NCBI RefSeq assembly: GCF_006345815.1
Contig: NZ_VCIG01000016.1
Span: 1-54,818, forward strand
Reading direction: 5' to 3'
Source: Ochrobactrum sp. CGA5
GTDB taxonomy: Bacteria > Pseudomonadota > Alphaproteobacteria > Rhizobiales > Rhizobiaceae
DNA: 54,818 nucleotides
Positions within the stretch are counted from its first letter, which is position 1; each line of letters opens with the position of its first letter. Under the pieces are notes generated by a model. It searched no databases, was not told the origin of the DNA, and saw only the letters and a program-made list of their open reading frames with translations. This document shows positions 8,273-16,995 of the stretch, piece after piece. The translations under genes were made by a program, and so were the position numbers.

Positions 8273-8902
8273 TCAGTTTTCTTTAACGCAGGATGCGAGT
8301 CCTGCCGAAATGGCCATTCGCACCAAATCCGGCAGGTTGCGAGCGTGCATCTTGGTCATAATATTTGCACGATGTACCTCGACGGTACGAGGACTGATTG
8401 CAAGATCATGTCCTATGGATTTATTGGGAAGCCCGGCTACTACCAAAAGAAGAACTTCGCGTTCCCGATTGGATAGCTTGGTAAGCCGTTTCCGCACCGT
8501 CGCTTCATTGCCGTCAGCGCCATAGTTGCTCAAGCCCCCAGACGCTCTTCGGAGGGCTTCTACTAGAGTTTCCTCCGAAAAGGGTTTTTCCAGAAAGTCG
8601 ACCGCACCAGCCTTCATCGCGGATACGGCCAGGGGGATATCGCCATGACCAGTAATCACAATAGTCGGGATCCTGACGCCCAAATGCACCAAATGTTGCA
8701 TCAGTTCAATGCCACTCATTCCCGGCATCCTTACATCAGTGATAAGGCATGCTGTATTATCAGAAGGAACCTTGGTCAGGAACGCGGCCGCAGAGGGGTA
8801 GATGCGCACCATAAATCCCATCGCTGTCAGCATGAAAGCCAGCGACTTGCGAACAGGTTCTTCGTCATCGACAACATACACGGCGAGATCTTTAAGCAGC
8901 AT
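8273..8902 (-). CDS. fixJ: Response regulator FixJ (NarL/LuxR output)
   Basis: This 209-residue protein is the partner of FixL. The receiver domain spans residues 5-118: acidic pair DDE near 12-14, phospho-acceptor Asp56 ([12 protein letters not shown]), and Lys106-Pro107. The LuxR-type helix-turn-helix follows at about 138-200 ([20 protein letters not shown], then [13 protein letters not shown]). FixJ phosphorylated by FixL at low oxygen activates fixK-type promoters. Its ATG lies 11 nt inside the fixL 3' end, so the pair is translationally coupled. The reading direction continues into the fixT-like and fixK genes. Confidence 0.92.
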   Translation of the reverse strand: MLLKDLAVYVVDDEEPVRKSLAFMLTAMGFMVRIYPSAAAFLTKVPSDNTACLITDVRMPGMSGIELMQHLVHLGVRIPTIVITGHGDIPLAVSAMKAGAVDFLEKPFSEETLVEALRRASGGLSNYGADGNEATVRKRLTKLSNREREVLLLVVAGLPNKSIGHDLAISPRTVEVHRANIMTKMHARNLPDLVRMAISAGLASCVKEN

Positions 8903-10400
8903 GGGATTTACCCTGTCTCAAGATCGGCAGAACAAACCGGAATACAGTCCCCATTTCTCCATTCTTATCTATTTCAATCCATCCGCCATGTGCATCCACA
9001 ATACGTTTTGAAATCGAGAGTCCAATCCCCATGCCATTGGGTTTGCTCGTGACAAAAGGTTGAAATAAGCGAGATGCGATTTCGTCCGGTATTCCTGTTC
9101 CCGTATCCAGCACCTCGATCATGATATGTTTTTCATCTGACAGACAAGTGCGGATCAGCAGCTCACGCCGACGCGCCTCCCGCATGGCTTCGACCGCATT
9201 TCGGATAAGATTCATGAGCACCTGCTGGATCTGAATCTTGTCAGCTAGAACCTCTGTGGAATTTGTCATGAATTCAAACGTTGTATGTATTCCAAGTTCC
9301 CGAGACCCCACCAATGCCAACGCGCTGGCCTCCTCGACCAGCTTTTGGACATTGACAGATGTTCTTTCCGTATCACCTCTCGTTACAAATGCGCGCAGGC
9401 GCTGGATAATTTCGCCGGCGCGCAAAGCTTGCTGTGATGTTTCTTCAAGAGCATCTTTGAGGTGATCAGACGTGTCCCTGTCCAGGCTATTGAGATACTG
9501 CACCGCACCATGTGCATAGTTGGATATTGCTGCGAGTGGTTGATTGAGTTCATGGGCCAGAACCGCCGCCATTTCTCCCAGCTCATTCAGCCTTGCAAGT
9601 CGTGCGAGCTGGTTCTGCGCATCGTGCAGGCGAGCCTCCGTTTGCTCGCGTTCCGTCAAATCGCGTATGAACCCAGTAAAATGTCGCCCAACCGGAGAAA
9701 TAAATTCTCCGACGGCAAGTTTCATCGGGAAAGTTGAACCATCCTTGCGTAATCCGACAACCACCCGATCGATACCGATAATTCTCTTTTCTCCAGTCGT
9801 CAGATATCGCTTCAAATAGTCGTCGTGCTCATGCTGATAAGGTTCTGGCATCAGCATTTTGACATTTCGACCCAGCACTTCTTCCTCGGCATAGCCGAAC
9901 TGTCGAACCGCCGCAGAGCTGAACGAGGTAATCTGTGCCTGTTCGTCAATTACAATAGTGGCGTCGGGAACAGTATCGAGTATGGAGCGGAGATGAGCTT
10001 CGCGCTCGCTCAGTTGATCCTTTGATCGATCTAAGATGCGTCTCGCACGGTGTAACATCTCGCCCATCCAGACAATTATGGTTCCAACGACGACGAAAGC
10101 CGTAAGCTGCAGCCAAACTGCGCCATCTGGTTGCAGCCATATCAAGCACGCCGCAAGGGATAACCCCAGTGCCAAAATTCCTGGACCTCTACCTCCCAGA
10201 ATTGCTGACACCAGAATAGACGGAACAAATAGTATGAACGGAACGGTATTCCCCAACGCGCCTGCCAACATAAGGCGAACAATCAGCGACACACCAACAA
10301 CAACGAAAGCCAGAATATAACCAGCCATGCCTTCAAACTGGCGGGAAACAATTGCCTGCGGAAAGCGGCCATGCAATCTTGATAGATTGGTTTCCGGCAT
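8892..10400 (-). CDS. fixL: Oxygen-sensing haem-PAS histidine kinase FixL
   Basis: A 502-residue membrane kinase with about four N-terminal helices (residues 25-115), a PAS domain (about 138-245) and a HisKA/HATPase core (270-500). The PAS part matches Bradyrhizobium FixL closely. His192 (in [10 protein letters not shown]) aligns with the haem ligand His200, and Arg212 (IIGIDR), exactly 20 residues later, aligns with the oxygen-contacting Arg220. So direct haem-based O2 sensing is predicted. The phospho-acceptor is His283 in AHELNQPL; N and G boxes are NLIRNAVEA and GMGIGLSIS. The ATG at 10400 follows GGGGAA; a GTG at 10445 would add 15 residues without a ribosome site. The last 11 nt overlap fixJ. 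Confidence 0.92.
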   Translation of the reverse strand: MPETNLSRLHGRFPQAIVSRQFEGMAGYILAFVVVGVSLIVRLMLAGALGNTVPFILFVPSILVSAILGGRGPGILALGLSLAACLIWLQPDGAVWLQLTAFVVVGTIIVWMGEMLHRARRILDRSKDQLSEREAHLRSILDTVPDATIVIDEQAQITSFSSAAVRQFGYAEEEVLGRNVKMLMPEPYQHEHDDYLKRYLTTGEKRIIGIDRVVVGLRKDGSTFPMKLAVGEFISPVGRHFTGFIRDLTEREQTEARLHDAQNQLARLARLNELGEMAAVLAHELNQPLAAISNYAHGAVQYLNSLDRDTSDHLKDALEETSQQALRAGEIIQRLRAFVTRGDTERTSVNVQKLVEEASALALVGSRELGIHTTFEFMTNSTEVLADKIQIQQVLMNLIRNAVEAMREARRRELLIRTCLSDEKHIMIEVLDTGTGIPDEIASRLFQPFVTSKPNGMGIGLSISKRIVDAHGGWIEIDKNGEMGTVFRFVLPILRQGKSHAA

Positions 10401-10724
10401 CAAATTCCCCATTAGTGTTTTCGTACCCAATAAGATCACCGACACCGCTTTAAAACTGTCAGCAACCCGAAAACGCCCCTAGATTATGATACACTTAAAT
10501 AGCTACCCGGAAAAGTGTCGGTATGACTTGACTGGAATGATCAACGCCCAACACTTATTGAGCTGACATCCTTCCATTCTGAGAACCCGCGGCGTCTTCT
10601 CGTCATTTCATTGCCTGCTGAGAACCAACCTTGAGCTGATTGCCGGCGACAAATTCTCAGGGAACTTGGTGAGAGACAGCCAATTGCGCTTATAACGGAG
10701 CGGTGACGAACTCGTCGGTAAAAT

Positions 10725-10738
10725 TTGATCCTCGTCAA
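10725..10738 (+). promoter_or_regulatory. FNR/FixK-type box upstream of the fused hydrolase gene
   Basis: TTGATCCTCGTCAA is a perfect TTGAT-N4-GTCAA site. Its centre lies only 42 nt before the ATG at 10773. A class II start would then coincide with the start codon, so the mRNA may have almost no leader, or the box may act on a promoter whose position is unusual. Confidence 0.65.
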
Positions 10739-10772
10739 AGCGCGCTTGCAGATATTGGAGCAGGATTACCTT

Positions 10773-11012
10773 ATGATGAGCAATTTTCAGTTTAGCGATA
10801 GAACCGACGCTGGTCGACAATTGGCTGCCAGACTGCTCGAAGTCAAACCCAAAGAAGCCATTGTTTACGCATTACCGCGAGGAGGTGTTCCGGTAGCGCT
10901 GGAAATCGCTCTCGCCTTGAGAGCACCTCGTTCGCAAAATAGGCGCGCCGGGTGCACCAGAAGTGGCACTTGGTGCCGTTGTGGAAGGCAATCCGGACGA
11001 AGTGGTGATTAA
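10773..11012 (+). pseudogene. N-terminal piece of a phosphoribosyltransferase domain, frameshifted from the downstream frame
   Basis: From the ATG at 10773 the product begins like a type I phosphoribosyltransferase (FSDRTDAGRQLAARLL, then IVYALPRGGVPVALEIALAL). It leaves the family pattern after LRAP and stops at 11012. The continuation of the same domain (LVRKIGAPGAPEVALGAVVEG) is found in the plus-one frame from about 10926. The expected residues between LALRAP and LVRKIG are missing, so a small deletion of a length not divisible by three near 10920-10930 broke the gene. It belongs to the multi-domain gene that continues to 13398. Confidence 0.7.
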
Positions 11013-13398
11013 TGAAAAAGTGCAGCTAGCAACGGGGGCAACCGATGCGTATATCGAACGCGTAAAGCGGCATGAACTTTCAGAGATTCAGCGAAGACGC
11101 TCTCTTTATCTTGGCGGCCGCACCCAGATTCGCCCTGCCGGGCACACTGCCATAATTGTTGATGATGGTCTGGCCACTGGCGCCACGGCCAAAGCCTCAA
11201 TTATTGCCATGAGAAGTCAGGGAGCATCCAGGGTAATTCTTGCTATTCCTGTTGGCCCAGAAGAGGCTCTTGCCGAGATAAGGCAGTTTGCCGATTCAGT
11301 CATCTGCTTGCATACCGTCGCCAAATTTTCGGCAGTAGGTGAATTCTATAAAGATTTTCATCAGCTTACAGATGAAGAAACCACCGGGTACTTGCGGCAA
11401 GGCTGGAACCTCGCCAACAAAAGCCAGATCGGAACAGCTGCGCGTCGCGTTGCAATTCCGCCCTGTAACCTGCTTGGTGACCTTTACGTCCCTGCAAATC
11501 CCAGGGGCATTGTCGTGTTCGCGCACGGTAGCGGATCGAGCCGACTAAGCCCACGTAACATTTCGGTAGCCAGGCAACTTAATCATGAAGGGTTCGCAAC
11601 TCTTCTTCTGGATTTGCTTACGACCGACGAGGCCGCTGATCGACATAATGTCTTTGACATCTCCTTGCTTGCCGGGCGTCTGCTTGATGCTTCAGTATGG
11701 ATCATCGGGGAGCCAGATATTGCTGATCTGCCTATGGGCTTCTTCGGCGCGAGTACCGGGGCCGCGGCTGCGTTACTGGCAGCGTCAAAAATTCCAGAGC
11801 GAGTGAGAGCTATCGTGTCTCGTGGAGGCCGCCCGGATTTGGCTGGTTCGGCTCTTGCGTCAGTCGCATCGCCAACGCTCTTGATAGTAGGTTCCAAAGA
11901 TGAACAGGTACTCAAACTGAATAATGATGCACTGTCTTCAATCAGATGTGACAAAGAAATCAGAATTGTACCGGGGGCAACCCATCTATTTGAGGAACCG
12001 GGTGCACTCGAAATGGTTATCCGGATGGCGGCCGAGTGGTTCCAGCACTATCTGACGACCTCGTCGTCAGATGCGCCAAGCTTACAATTGAGTCACACGG
12101 TTTCTACAATCTCCAAAATAAGAGCTGCCGTCGAGCACCTGCCCTCTGTGGACGACGAGGAATTTGCCTGCGCTTTTGACAAATTTGCTGATGCCCGTCT
12201 AGTTTTACTTGGTGAAGCATCACACGGAACAAGTGAGTTTTATCAGTCCCGCGCCGCAATTACACGTCGCCTGATCGAGAAGTACAATTTTACTATCGTC
12301 GCGGTCGAGGCCGACTGGCCCGATGCGGCAGCAATAAACCGGCGCGTGCAGAACAGGCCCGCTCGTTCTTCCGCTTGGGCTCCCTTCACCAGGTTTCCCA
12401 CATGGATGTGGCGTAACAAGGACTTTGAGGCTTTCGTGAGCTTTCTGCGTAACAACAACGCCGGCAAGCCAGCTTCAGAGCAGGTCGGCTTCTTCGGACT
12501 GGATCTTTACAATATGACGGCCTCGATTGGCGAGGTAGTATCCTACCTCGATCGTGTGGACAAAGACGCCGCCATCCGGGCTCGAAGCCGTTACGCATGC
12601 ATCTCCTCGTGGTCGCAGGAGCCATCGGCTTATGGTCGAGCATCTCTTTCCCAAGGATATGCATTGTGCGAGAAGCCTGTAATCCGGATACTGGTTGATC
12701 TTCTTGAAAAGGAGCTTGAATATTGCAAAATGGATGGCTCCGATTTCTTCGAAGCGAAACAGAATGCCCGTCTGGTTGCCAGCGCTGAACGTTACTATCG
12801 CGCCATGTATTACGGCGCACATGAATCCTGGAACCTCCGGGACCAACATATGTTCAATACACTGCAAAATATCATGACGCAGTCTGGACCGACTTCAAAG
12901 GCTGTTGTCTGGGCGCATAATTCTCATATTGGTGATGCTCGGTTCACTGATATGGGCAAGGAAAGAAACGAGCTGAACCTTGGGCAGTTATGCAGACAGG
13001 CCTATGGAAGAAGTGCCGCGCTTATCGGTTTTGGCACACATACCGGGACGGTTGCAGCAGCGTCAGACTGGGACGCACCAATGGAGCGCAAACGGGTTCG
13101 TCCTTCCCTCTCCGACAGCTATGAATCGTTGTTGCACGACGTGGGATCTGAACGCTTTCTACTCGACCTTAGAGCCGGACAACATGATGAGGTTCGTCAA
13201 GCGTTGTCCGAACCCCGACTTGAGCGCTACATTGGCGTGATATATCGGCCAGAAACGGAACGCTGGAGCCATTACAGTTATGCCTCATTGGCAAATCAGT
13301 ACGATGCTTTTGTCTGGTTCGATGAAACACATGCAATCACACCCCTTTCGACAACCTCAGTTGGGGGTGAAGATGAAATGTTTCCCTTTGGCCTTTGA
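10963..13398 (+). CDS. Phosphoribosyltransferase/alpha-beta hydrolase/erythromycin-esterase fusion, 5' end frameshifted
   Basis: The 811-residue frame contains three parts. The rest of a type I phosphoribosyltransferase has its PRPP loop IIVDDGLATGAT (about residues 65-76). A dienelactone-hydrolase-like alpha/beta hydrolase follows (about 170-360, with VVFAHGSGSS and GFFGASTGAAAA containing the nucleophile elbow). An erythromycin-esterase-like domain (about 395-790) starts with LVLLGEASHGTSEFY and has VEADWPDAAAINRR. In rhizobial relatives the three domains are one protein. Here the first 60 residues are in another frame (10773-11012). Translation could restart at the ATG at 10963, but that would lack the N-terminal strand of the first domain. 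The esterase-like part does not by itself prove macrolide resistance. The FixK-type box at 10725 suggests oxygen control. Confidence 0.75.
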   Translation: MALGAVVEGNPDEVVINEKVQLATGATDAYIERVKRHELSEIQRRRSLYLGGRTQIRPAGHTAIIVDDGLATGATAKASIIAMRSQGASRVILAIPVGPEEALAEIRQFADSVICLHTVAKFSAVGEFYKDFHQLTDEETTGYLRQGWNLANKSQIGTAARRVAIPPCNLLGDLYVPANPRGIVVFAHGSGSSRLSPRNISVARQLNHEGFATLLLDLLTTDEAADRHNVFDISLLAGRLLDASVWIIGEPDIADLPMGFFGASTGAAAALLAASKIPERVRAIVSRGGRPDLAGSALASVASPTLLIVGSKDEQVLKLNNDALSSIRCDKEIRIVPGATHLFEEPGALEMVIRMAAEWFQHYLTTSSSDAPSLQLSHTVSTISKIRAAVEHLPSVDDEEFACAFDKFADARLVLLGEASHGTSEFYQSRAAITRRLIEKYNFTIVAVEADWPDAAAINRRVQNRPARSSAWAPFTRFPTWMWRNKDFEAFVSFLRNNNAGKPASEQVGFFGLDLYNMTASIGEVVSYLDRVDKDAAIRARSRYACISSWSQEPSAYGRASLSQGYALCEKPVIRILVDLLEKELEYCKMDGSDFFEAKQNARLVASAERYYRAMYYGAHESWNLRDQHMFNTLQNIMTQSGPTSKAVVWAHNSHIGDARFTDMGKERNELNLGQLCRQAYGRSAALIGFGTHTGTVAAASDWDAPMERKRVRPSLSDSYESLLHDVGSERFLLDLRAGQHDEVRQALSEPRLERYIGVIYRPETERWSHYSYASLANQYDAFVWFDETHAITPLSTTSVGGEDEMFPFGL

Positions 13399-13780
13399 TA
13401 ACTGCGTCGCGCTCATAGCCGGCACTTATGTGACCAGTTCCATAGTAGCAATAGGTAGAAAACAATCAGTTGGCTGGCAAACTTCGTAGGCCAAATATTT
13501 CCGATGTCATTAATAGATTAAATCGGAACAATAGCGATCAGGATTGTGGTTGGATAATCTATCGATTCACTCCGATCACCCTGAAAATAATTCATGCGGA
13601 AAATCGTGTAAAAAGGGCTCAAAAATAAAGAAAGCAGCGCCAAACATTAAACGCGCTTACTGAAATCCATTTTTCAATATTTATTATAAATATTTCTAGC
13701 AAAGTAAAAACTTTGAATTCGATAAAAAGGACAACATTAGTTCGTTCAGATCCAAATTTCATTGTTCATTGATGTTTTAT
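13399..13780. other. Intergenic, AT-rich, between convergent genes
   Basis: About 380 nt separate the 3' ends of the fusion gene and the host-attachment gene. The middle (about 13600-13760) is very AT-rich with runs such as TTTATTATAAATATTT. No open frame with a ribosome site or known domain, and no clear strong terminator hairpin, was found. Confidence 0.5.
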
Positions 13781-14224
13781 TCATCGTATGTTCAATTCCT
13801 CCAGAACTGCTTCGAGATCCTCGGCTGGTGTCTTTGTCAGATCCTTTGCTATCTCCGCTACTACCGCTTGCTTCAGATCCGGCGTCATCCTGTGACGTAG
13901 GGAACCTAACATGCGAGGTTCGGCAATTACCGTCAGCCTTGCGAATTCATGCTCAGAAAAACTCCGTTCCAGTTCTTCTATCAGGATCTCGGCAAAATTT
14001 TCCTCCTGTTGTCTTTCGGGATCTGATGAATACTCCAATGCGGAACGCCGTGTGCCCTGCGATGCGAAGCTGCGACCGGGTTTATCTGACATAATCTCTT
14101 GTAGTCGCTTGTGAGTGATGTCAAAAAAACGAACGTTTGGCTGCTCATCATTCTTTTTCACGTCCAATCTAAGAATACGAGCTCGTGCACCATCCGCGAT
14201 AAGTACCCAGTGTTTCTTTTTCAT
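13781..14224 (-). CDS. Host-attachment family protein
   Basis: This 147-residue protein begins KKHWVLIADGARARILRL, the hallmark of the family annotated as required for attachment to host cells (first described in Agrobacterium plant binding). Further along are SDPERQQEENFAEIL and EFARLTVIAEPRMLGSLR, also typical. The fold resembles the release-factor-1-like superfamily. Despite the name, the biochemical role is unknown and there is no signal peptide. The ATG follows an AGGA-containing leader. It is downstream of the DUF2267 and hsp20 genes on the same strand and may belong to the same stress transcript, although about 300 nt without a firm gene intervene (14225-14531, with one TTG-started 64-residue frame judged weak). 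Confidence 0.82.
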   Translation of the reverse strand: MKKKHWVLIADGARARILRLDVKKNDEQPNVRFFDITHKRLQEIMSDKPGRSFASQGTRRSALEYSSDPERQQEENFAEILIEELERSFSEHEFARLTVIAEPRMLGSLRHRMTPDLKQAVVAEIAKDLTKTPAEDLEAVLEELNIR

Positions 14225-14531
14225 CGTATAGTTATCCTGTTAACCGAGTTAGTTTGCGCTTCAAGTGTGACGAAAACGCTGATTAATGTGCTGAACTAAA
14301 GCGGCAGGCGTCCTGGCCGACGCGACACTGCTAAAAGCAGTAATTCTTCAACTCATTCGCTAACAACGCGGGGCACAACTGTTATATGGAAAGCAGCTTT
14401 CCCTTTGCCGTCGATACCTACCCCAACAATCACTCGGCATACAAACAAGCGACGATTTCCGCAGCAGAACGTGAAAGACAGGTTAGCGTTTTCGAGTTCT
14501 CTGTTGAGCTTTCCCCTTGGAATAACATCGA

Positions 14532-14960
14532 TTAATCCGAGGGCCAAAGGTCCCGTAGCGATTTCTTCATCGACCCTCGCACTTGAACAATCTCGCCGTG
14601 AGATATATGGCGATCCAATAGTTTGAAAACTGCGGCGACAGCTGTTTCGCTATCCTGCATCTCCTCGTCGGTAAAAGTTTCCTCGACTCGCCTGAGAAAT
14701 GCCTCTTTCGTCCTCTCCCAGACCGGGGTCACTAGAGGATCCCAGCCCTCGAAATAAATGCCTCGTATAAGCGTCGGCAACTGTGCAGACAGATCTGCCA
14801 TTTCCTCCTGTGGAAGCCAATCACGAATTTGGTGTAGAACACAGCGTAGCAACCGGTAGGCACGCGGATGGCTCCAGGACAAGTCCACGGCTAGTTCATT
14901 TACCCATTCCTGAGCCTGCTGCGCCGAATGTGTCAACGTGGAAATTGAGGTACCAGCCAT
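14532..14960 (-). CDS. DUF2267 domain protein
   Basis: This 142-residue all-helical protein shows the DUF2267 pattern: AQEWVNELAVDLSW near the start, RAYRLLRCVLHQIRDWLP, then DLSAQLPTLIRGIYFEGWDP and a C-terminal repeat of the helix pattern ending in a cluster of basic residues. The molecular function of the family is unknown. Its genes often lie near Hsp20, Usp and BON genes in alphaproteobacterial stress islands, as here. The ATG follows a GAGGAGGCAGAT site. It starts 63 nt after the hsp20 stop on the same strand, so joint transcription from the FixK-type box at 15734 is likely. Confidence 0.85.
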   Translation of the reverse strand: MAGTSISTLTHSAQQAQEWVNELAVDLSWSHPRAYRLLRCVLHQIRDWLPQEEMADLSAQLPTLIRGIYFEGWDPLVTPVWERTKEAFLRRVEETFTDEEMQDSETAVAAVFKLLDRHISHGEIVQVRGSMKKSLRDLWPSD

Positions 14961-15023
14961 ATCTGCCTCCTCCGAAGCGACAGAAAATGCTCGGCAACCG
15001 CGTGTGGCGCCGATCTGAGTTAG

Positions 15024-15548
15024 CTATGCAGCCTTGATCGCGATCGTCTTCTCTGCTGTTTTTGCCTTAGCTGTCTTTGGTAGTTTGACGGTCAGAATGC
15101 CTTTGGAGAAGGTAGCCTCAACTTTGGGGGCGTCGATATCTTCTGGTAGCTGGAAATTGCGCCGGAACGAGCCAAATCGCCGTTCAGACAAATAATAATC
15201 TGCTCCCTGATCTTCTTCTTCCTCGGTTTTCTCACCCTTTATAACGAGACTATGATTGGATAGCTTCACTTCGATGTCATTCTCAGAAAGCCCTGGAAGT
15301 TCAGCAGTTATTTCGTAACTGTCTGCTTTCTCGACAACATCCATGGCTGGGGCTAATTCCCACGTCACGGCTGCTTTGTGAGCAGACGATAGTCCAGGCC
15401 GGCGTTGCGGGAATCGCAGGTCAAAAAGAGAGAAACTGTCAAACAACCGATCAATTTCATCCCGCATTCTTTCCAATGGCGACCATGCTTCCGATGTGGC
15501 AGGGACTGAAGGCTTCGTGACAGGCAGGCGCTTCGTATCGTCAGCCAT
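15024..15548 (-). CDS. Small heat-shock protein Hsp20 (alpha-crystallin family)
   Basis: This 174-residue ATP-independent chaperone has the alpha-crystallin core at about residues 65-160: DVVEKADSYEITAELPGLS, IEVKLSNHSLVIKGEK, ERRFGSFRRNFQLP and FSKGILTVKLPK (the conserved GILTV motif). It holds unfolding proteins in soluble oligomers. The ATG at 15548 follows GGAGAGAAGAA and gives the usual bacterial length; longer in-frame extensions reach into the promoter region and are not family-like. A FixK-type box lies about 190 nt upstream, so it may be an oxygen-limitation rather than heat-induced member. It leads a probable transcript with the DUF2267 gene. Confidence 0.92.
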   Translation of the reverse strand: MADDTKRLPVTKPSVPATSEAWSPLERMRDEIDRLFDSFSLFDLRFPQRRPGLSSAHKAAVTWELAPAMDVVEKADSYEITAELPGLSENDIEVKLSNHSLVIKGEKTEEEEDQGADYYLSERRFGSFRRNFQLPEDIDAPKVEATFSKGILTVKLPKTAKAKTAEKTIAIKAA

Positions 15549-15649
15549 TTCTTCTCTCCGTTTTTGGCTTTCAGTTTGGTTGTTACCATGTTCAGTGCCA
15601 AACAGTTGAGGTTTGCCAACAAGTAGCTGGTCCATTGAGGAAACTTGCC

Positions 15650-15949
15650 TTAGGACCCAAAAACAAGCTCGCAGGAGGAAATCCACAGCTTGCTCGGCAC
15701 ACCACTAAAGACATCATCTGAAGAAGATATTCTTTGACGCAGATCAATTCTGAAGAACCAAGATCTTCCCAGCGCGAATTTGATCGTATGCGCCGTCTCT
15801 GCCCGATTGATTTTGGGTTGTGCTTGAACTCTTGAGGTTTCGGTCATTCGATGAATAGACTTCCCTTTCAGATAGTGCGCATATGCGAAGCCGTTCACGA
15901 GGAGCAAGGGCAGCCCCACCAGCACAATCCAGAACAACAATTCACCCAT
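15650..15949 (-). CDS. Putative small membrane protein
   Basis: This 99-residue frame starts with a good ribosome site (GGAGAGCGAG before the ATG) and a clear membrane helix, LLFWIVLVGLPLLLVNGFAY (residues 4-23). A short basic stretch follows, HYLKGKSIHRM. The second half has no domain-like pattern and contains the FixK-type box placed upstream of hsp20. The natural protein may therefore be a short N-terminal membrane peptide whose end has been extended by a frame change, or the gene and the hsp20 control region truly overlap. It is in the same direction as hsp20. The N-terminal part is better supported than the C-terminal part. Confidence 0.42.
   Translation of the reverse strand: MGELLFWIVLVGLPLLLVNGFAYAHYLKGKSIHRMTETSRVQAQPKINRAETAHTIKFALGRSWFFRIDLRQRISSSDDVFSGVPSKLWISSCELVFGS
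15734..15747 (-). promoter_or_regulatory. FNR/FixK-type box upstream of hsp20
   Basis: TTGACGCAGATCAA is a perfect TTGAC-N4-ATCAA site, centred about 192 nt before the hsp20 ATG. It lies inside the 3' half of the putative small membrane protein frame. If used as a class II site, transcription would start near 15700 and leave a leader of about 150 nt. Confidence 0.65.
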
Positions 15950-16169
15950 CTCGCTCTCCTCTATGCTGGTTTAAGTCATAGATTCGTTGCATGAGACAAA
16001 CCACGCGGTAGCGGAATTGTTCCGATATTGCTTAGTACCGCTTGCTTTTGCACACGAGCGTTCGAAGCGTTGTGGAATGATACTTTTTATTCTGAATAAA
16101 TAGACTGCCTTTATCTGTCCCCTCATCCAGACAAAGGCAGCTATATTCAATAATGCCGCATGTCCGCAA

Positions 16170-16637
16170 TCAGCGCATGGATCGCCCCATTCGCGCCAGA
16201 ATGCTCCGAAGCTCTTCGACAGACCGATCAATCTCGTCCTTTTTCATCTCAAGGCTTAAGAGCTTTTGCTTGAAACGCTTGCGCAAACTCTCGGTCTCAG
16301 CCGGATCGGCGGCGCCGTTTTCCCATACGCTGATCAGTTGCCCCATCTCGCTCAGCGTGAAACCGATGCGACGTCCAAAAAGGATGAGACGCAGCCTTGT
16401 ATGATCCTTGTAATCGTAGAGGCGCGTTACGCCAGCACGACGAGGATTGAGCAGTCCCTTGTCTTCGTAAAAGCGCAAAGCTCGCAACGTCAGGTCGAAC
16501 TCCTCGGCAAGATCACCGATCCGGTATAGCTGACCGCCCGACTGATTTTCCTTTCGTGCATTGCCGCTTGCACCGGTCAGCAGATCAGCTATTGCCATAT
16601 CCGCTACCTGCCCCGGCGCATTTGTTAGTTTACTCAT
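16170..16637 (-). CDS. MerR-family transcriptional regulator
   Basis: The 155-residue protein has an N-terminal MerR winged helix-turn-helix (YRIGDLAEEFDLTLRALRFY, then EDKGLLNPRRAG; about residues 38-70) and a long C-terminal dimerisation coiled coil (about 110-150). It has no conserved cysteine cluster of metal sensors such as MerR or SoxR, so the ligand is unknown. The ATG at 16637 follows CAGGGTATAAC; an in-frame upstream start at 16682 would add residues before the family core. The gene is alone and leftward, with about 360 nt before the rightward podJ-like gene and no recognisable target next to it. Liu/acyl-CoA-type MerR proteins have similar N-terminal halves. Confidence 0.85.
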   Translation of the reverse strand: MSKLTNAPGQVADMAIADLLTGASGNARKENQSGGQLYRIGDLAEEFDLTLRALRFYEDKGLLNPRRAGVTRLYDYKDHTRLRLILFGRRIGFTLSEMGQLISVWENGAADPAETESLRKRFKQKLLSLEMKKDEIDRSVEELRSILARMGRSMR

Positions 16638-16995
16638 GTTATACCCTGTTTCCGCCCCCGGAAACGCCCGGTCACCGCACATTCGCGCGATGGAACCACT
16701 GTTGATGATAGCTCACATTTGCACTGATACCAGTGCCGCAGCTCCGATTTCGATGAACCGCCGCACTTTCGTACCCGATAAGTCTGCTTTCTGATGTCTG
16801 ACTGCCTTCGGCCCGCCGAATTCAGCCCGCTCAACCGTGGGATGCCGTTCTGCACCCACTAAAGCACTCACTTAGCCGCGTATATTAACGAGTTGTTTAC
16901 CACGTTTGGACAAATGTAAGCAGAGCAAATTCTTGTCGGTTGCGTTGCTGAATTTGCTTCCGGCGGTCTCTATCATTGGAAAAAGTGAATTTCTC

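Noticed and set aside
8264..8277. TTGACATTGTCAGT resembling an FNR/FixK box
   Set aside because: The right half does not fit RTCAA and the site lies at the end of the fixJ gene.
10528..10544. TTGACTGGAATGATCAA as a further FNR/FixK box
   Set aside because: The half-sites are 7 nt apart instead of 4, so the protein dimer could not bind both.
14353..14547. 64-residue minus-strand frame after the DUF2267 gene
   Set aside because: It begins with TTG without a ribosome site and has no recognisable domain; only its 16-nt overlap with DUF2267 speaks for it.
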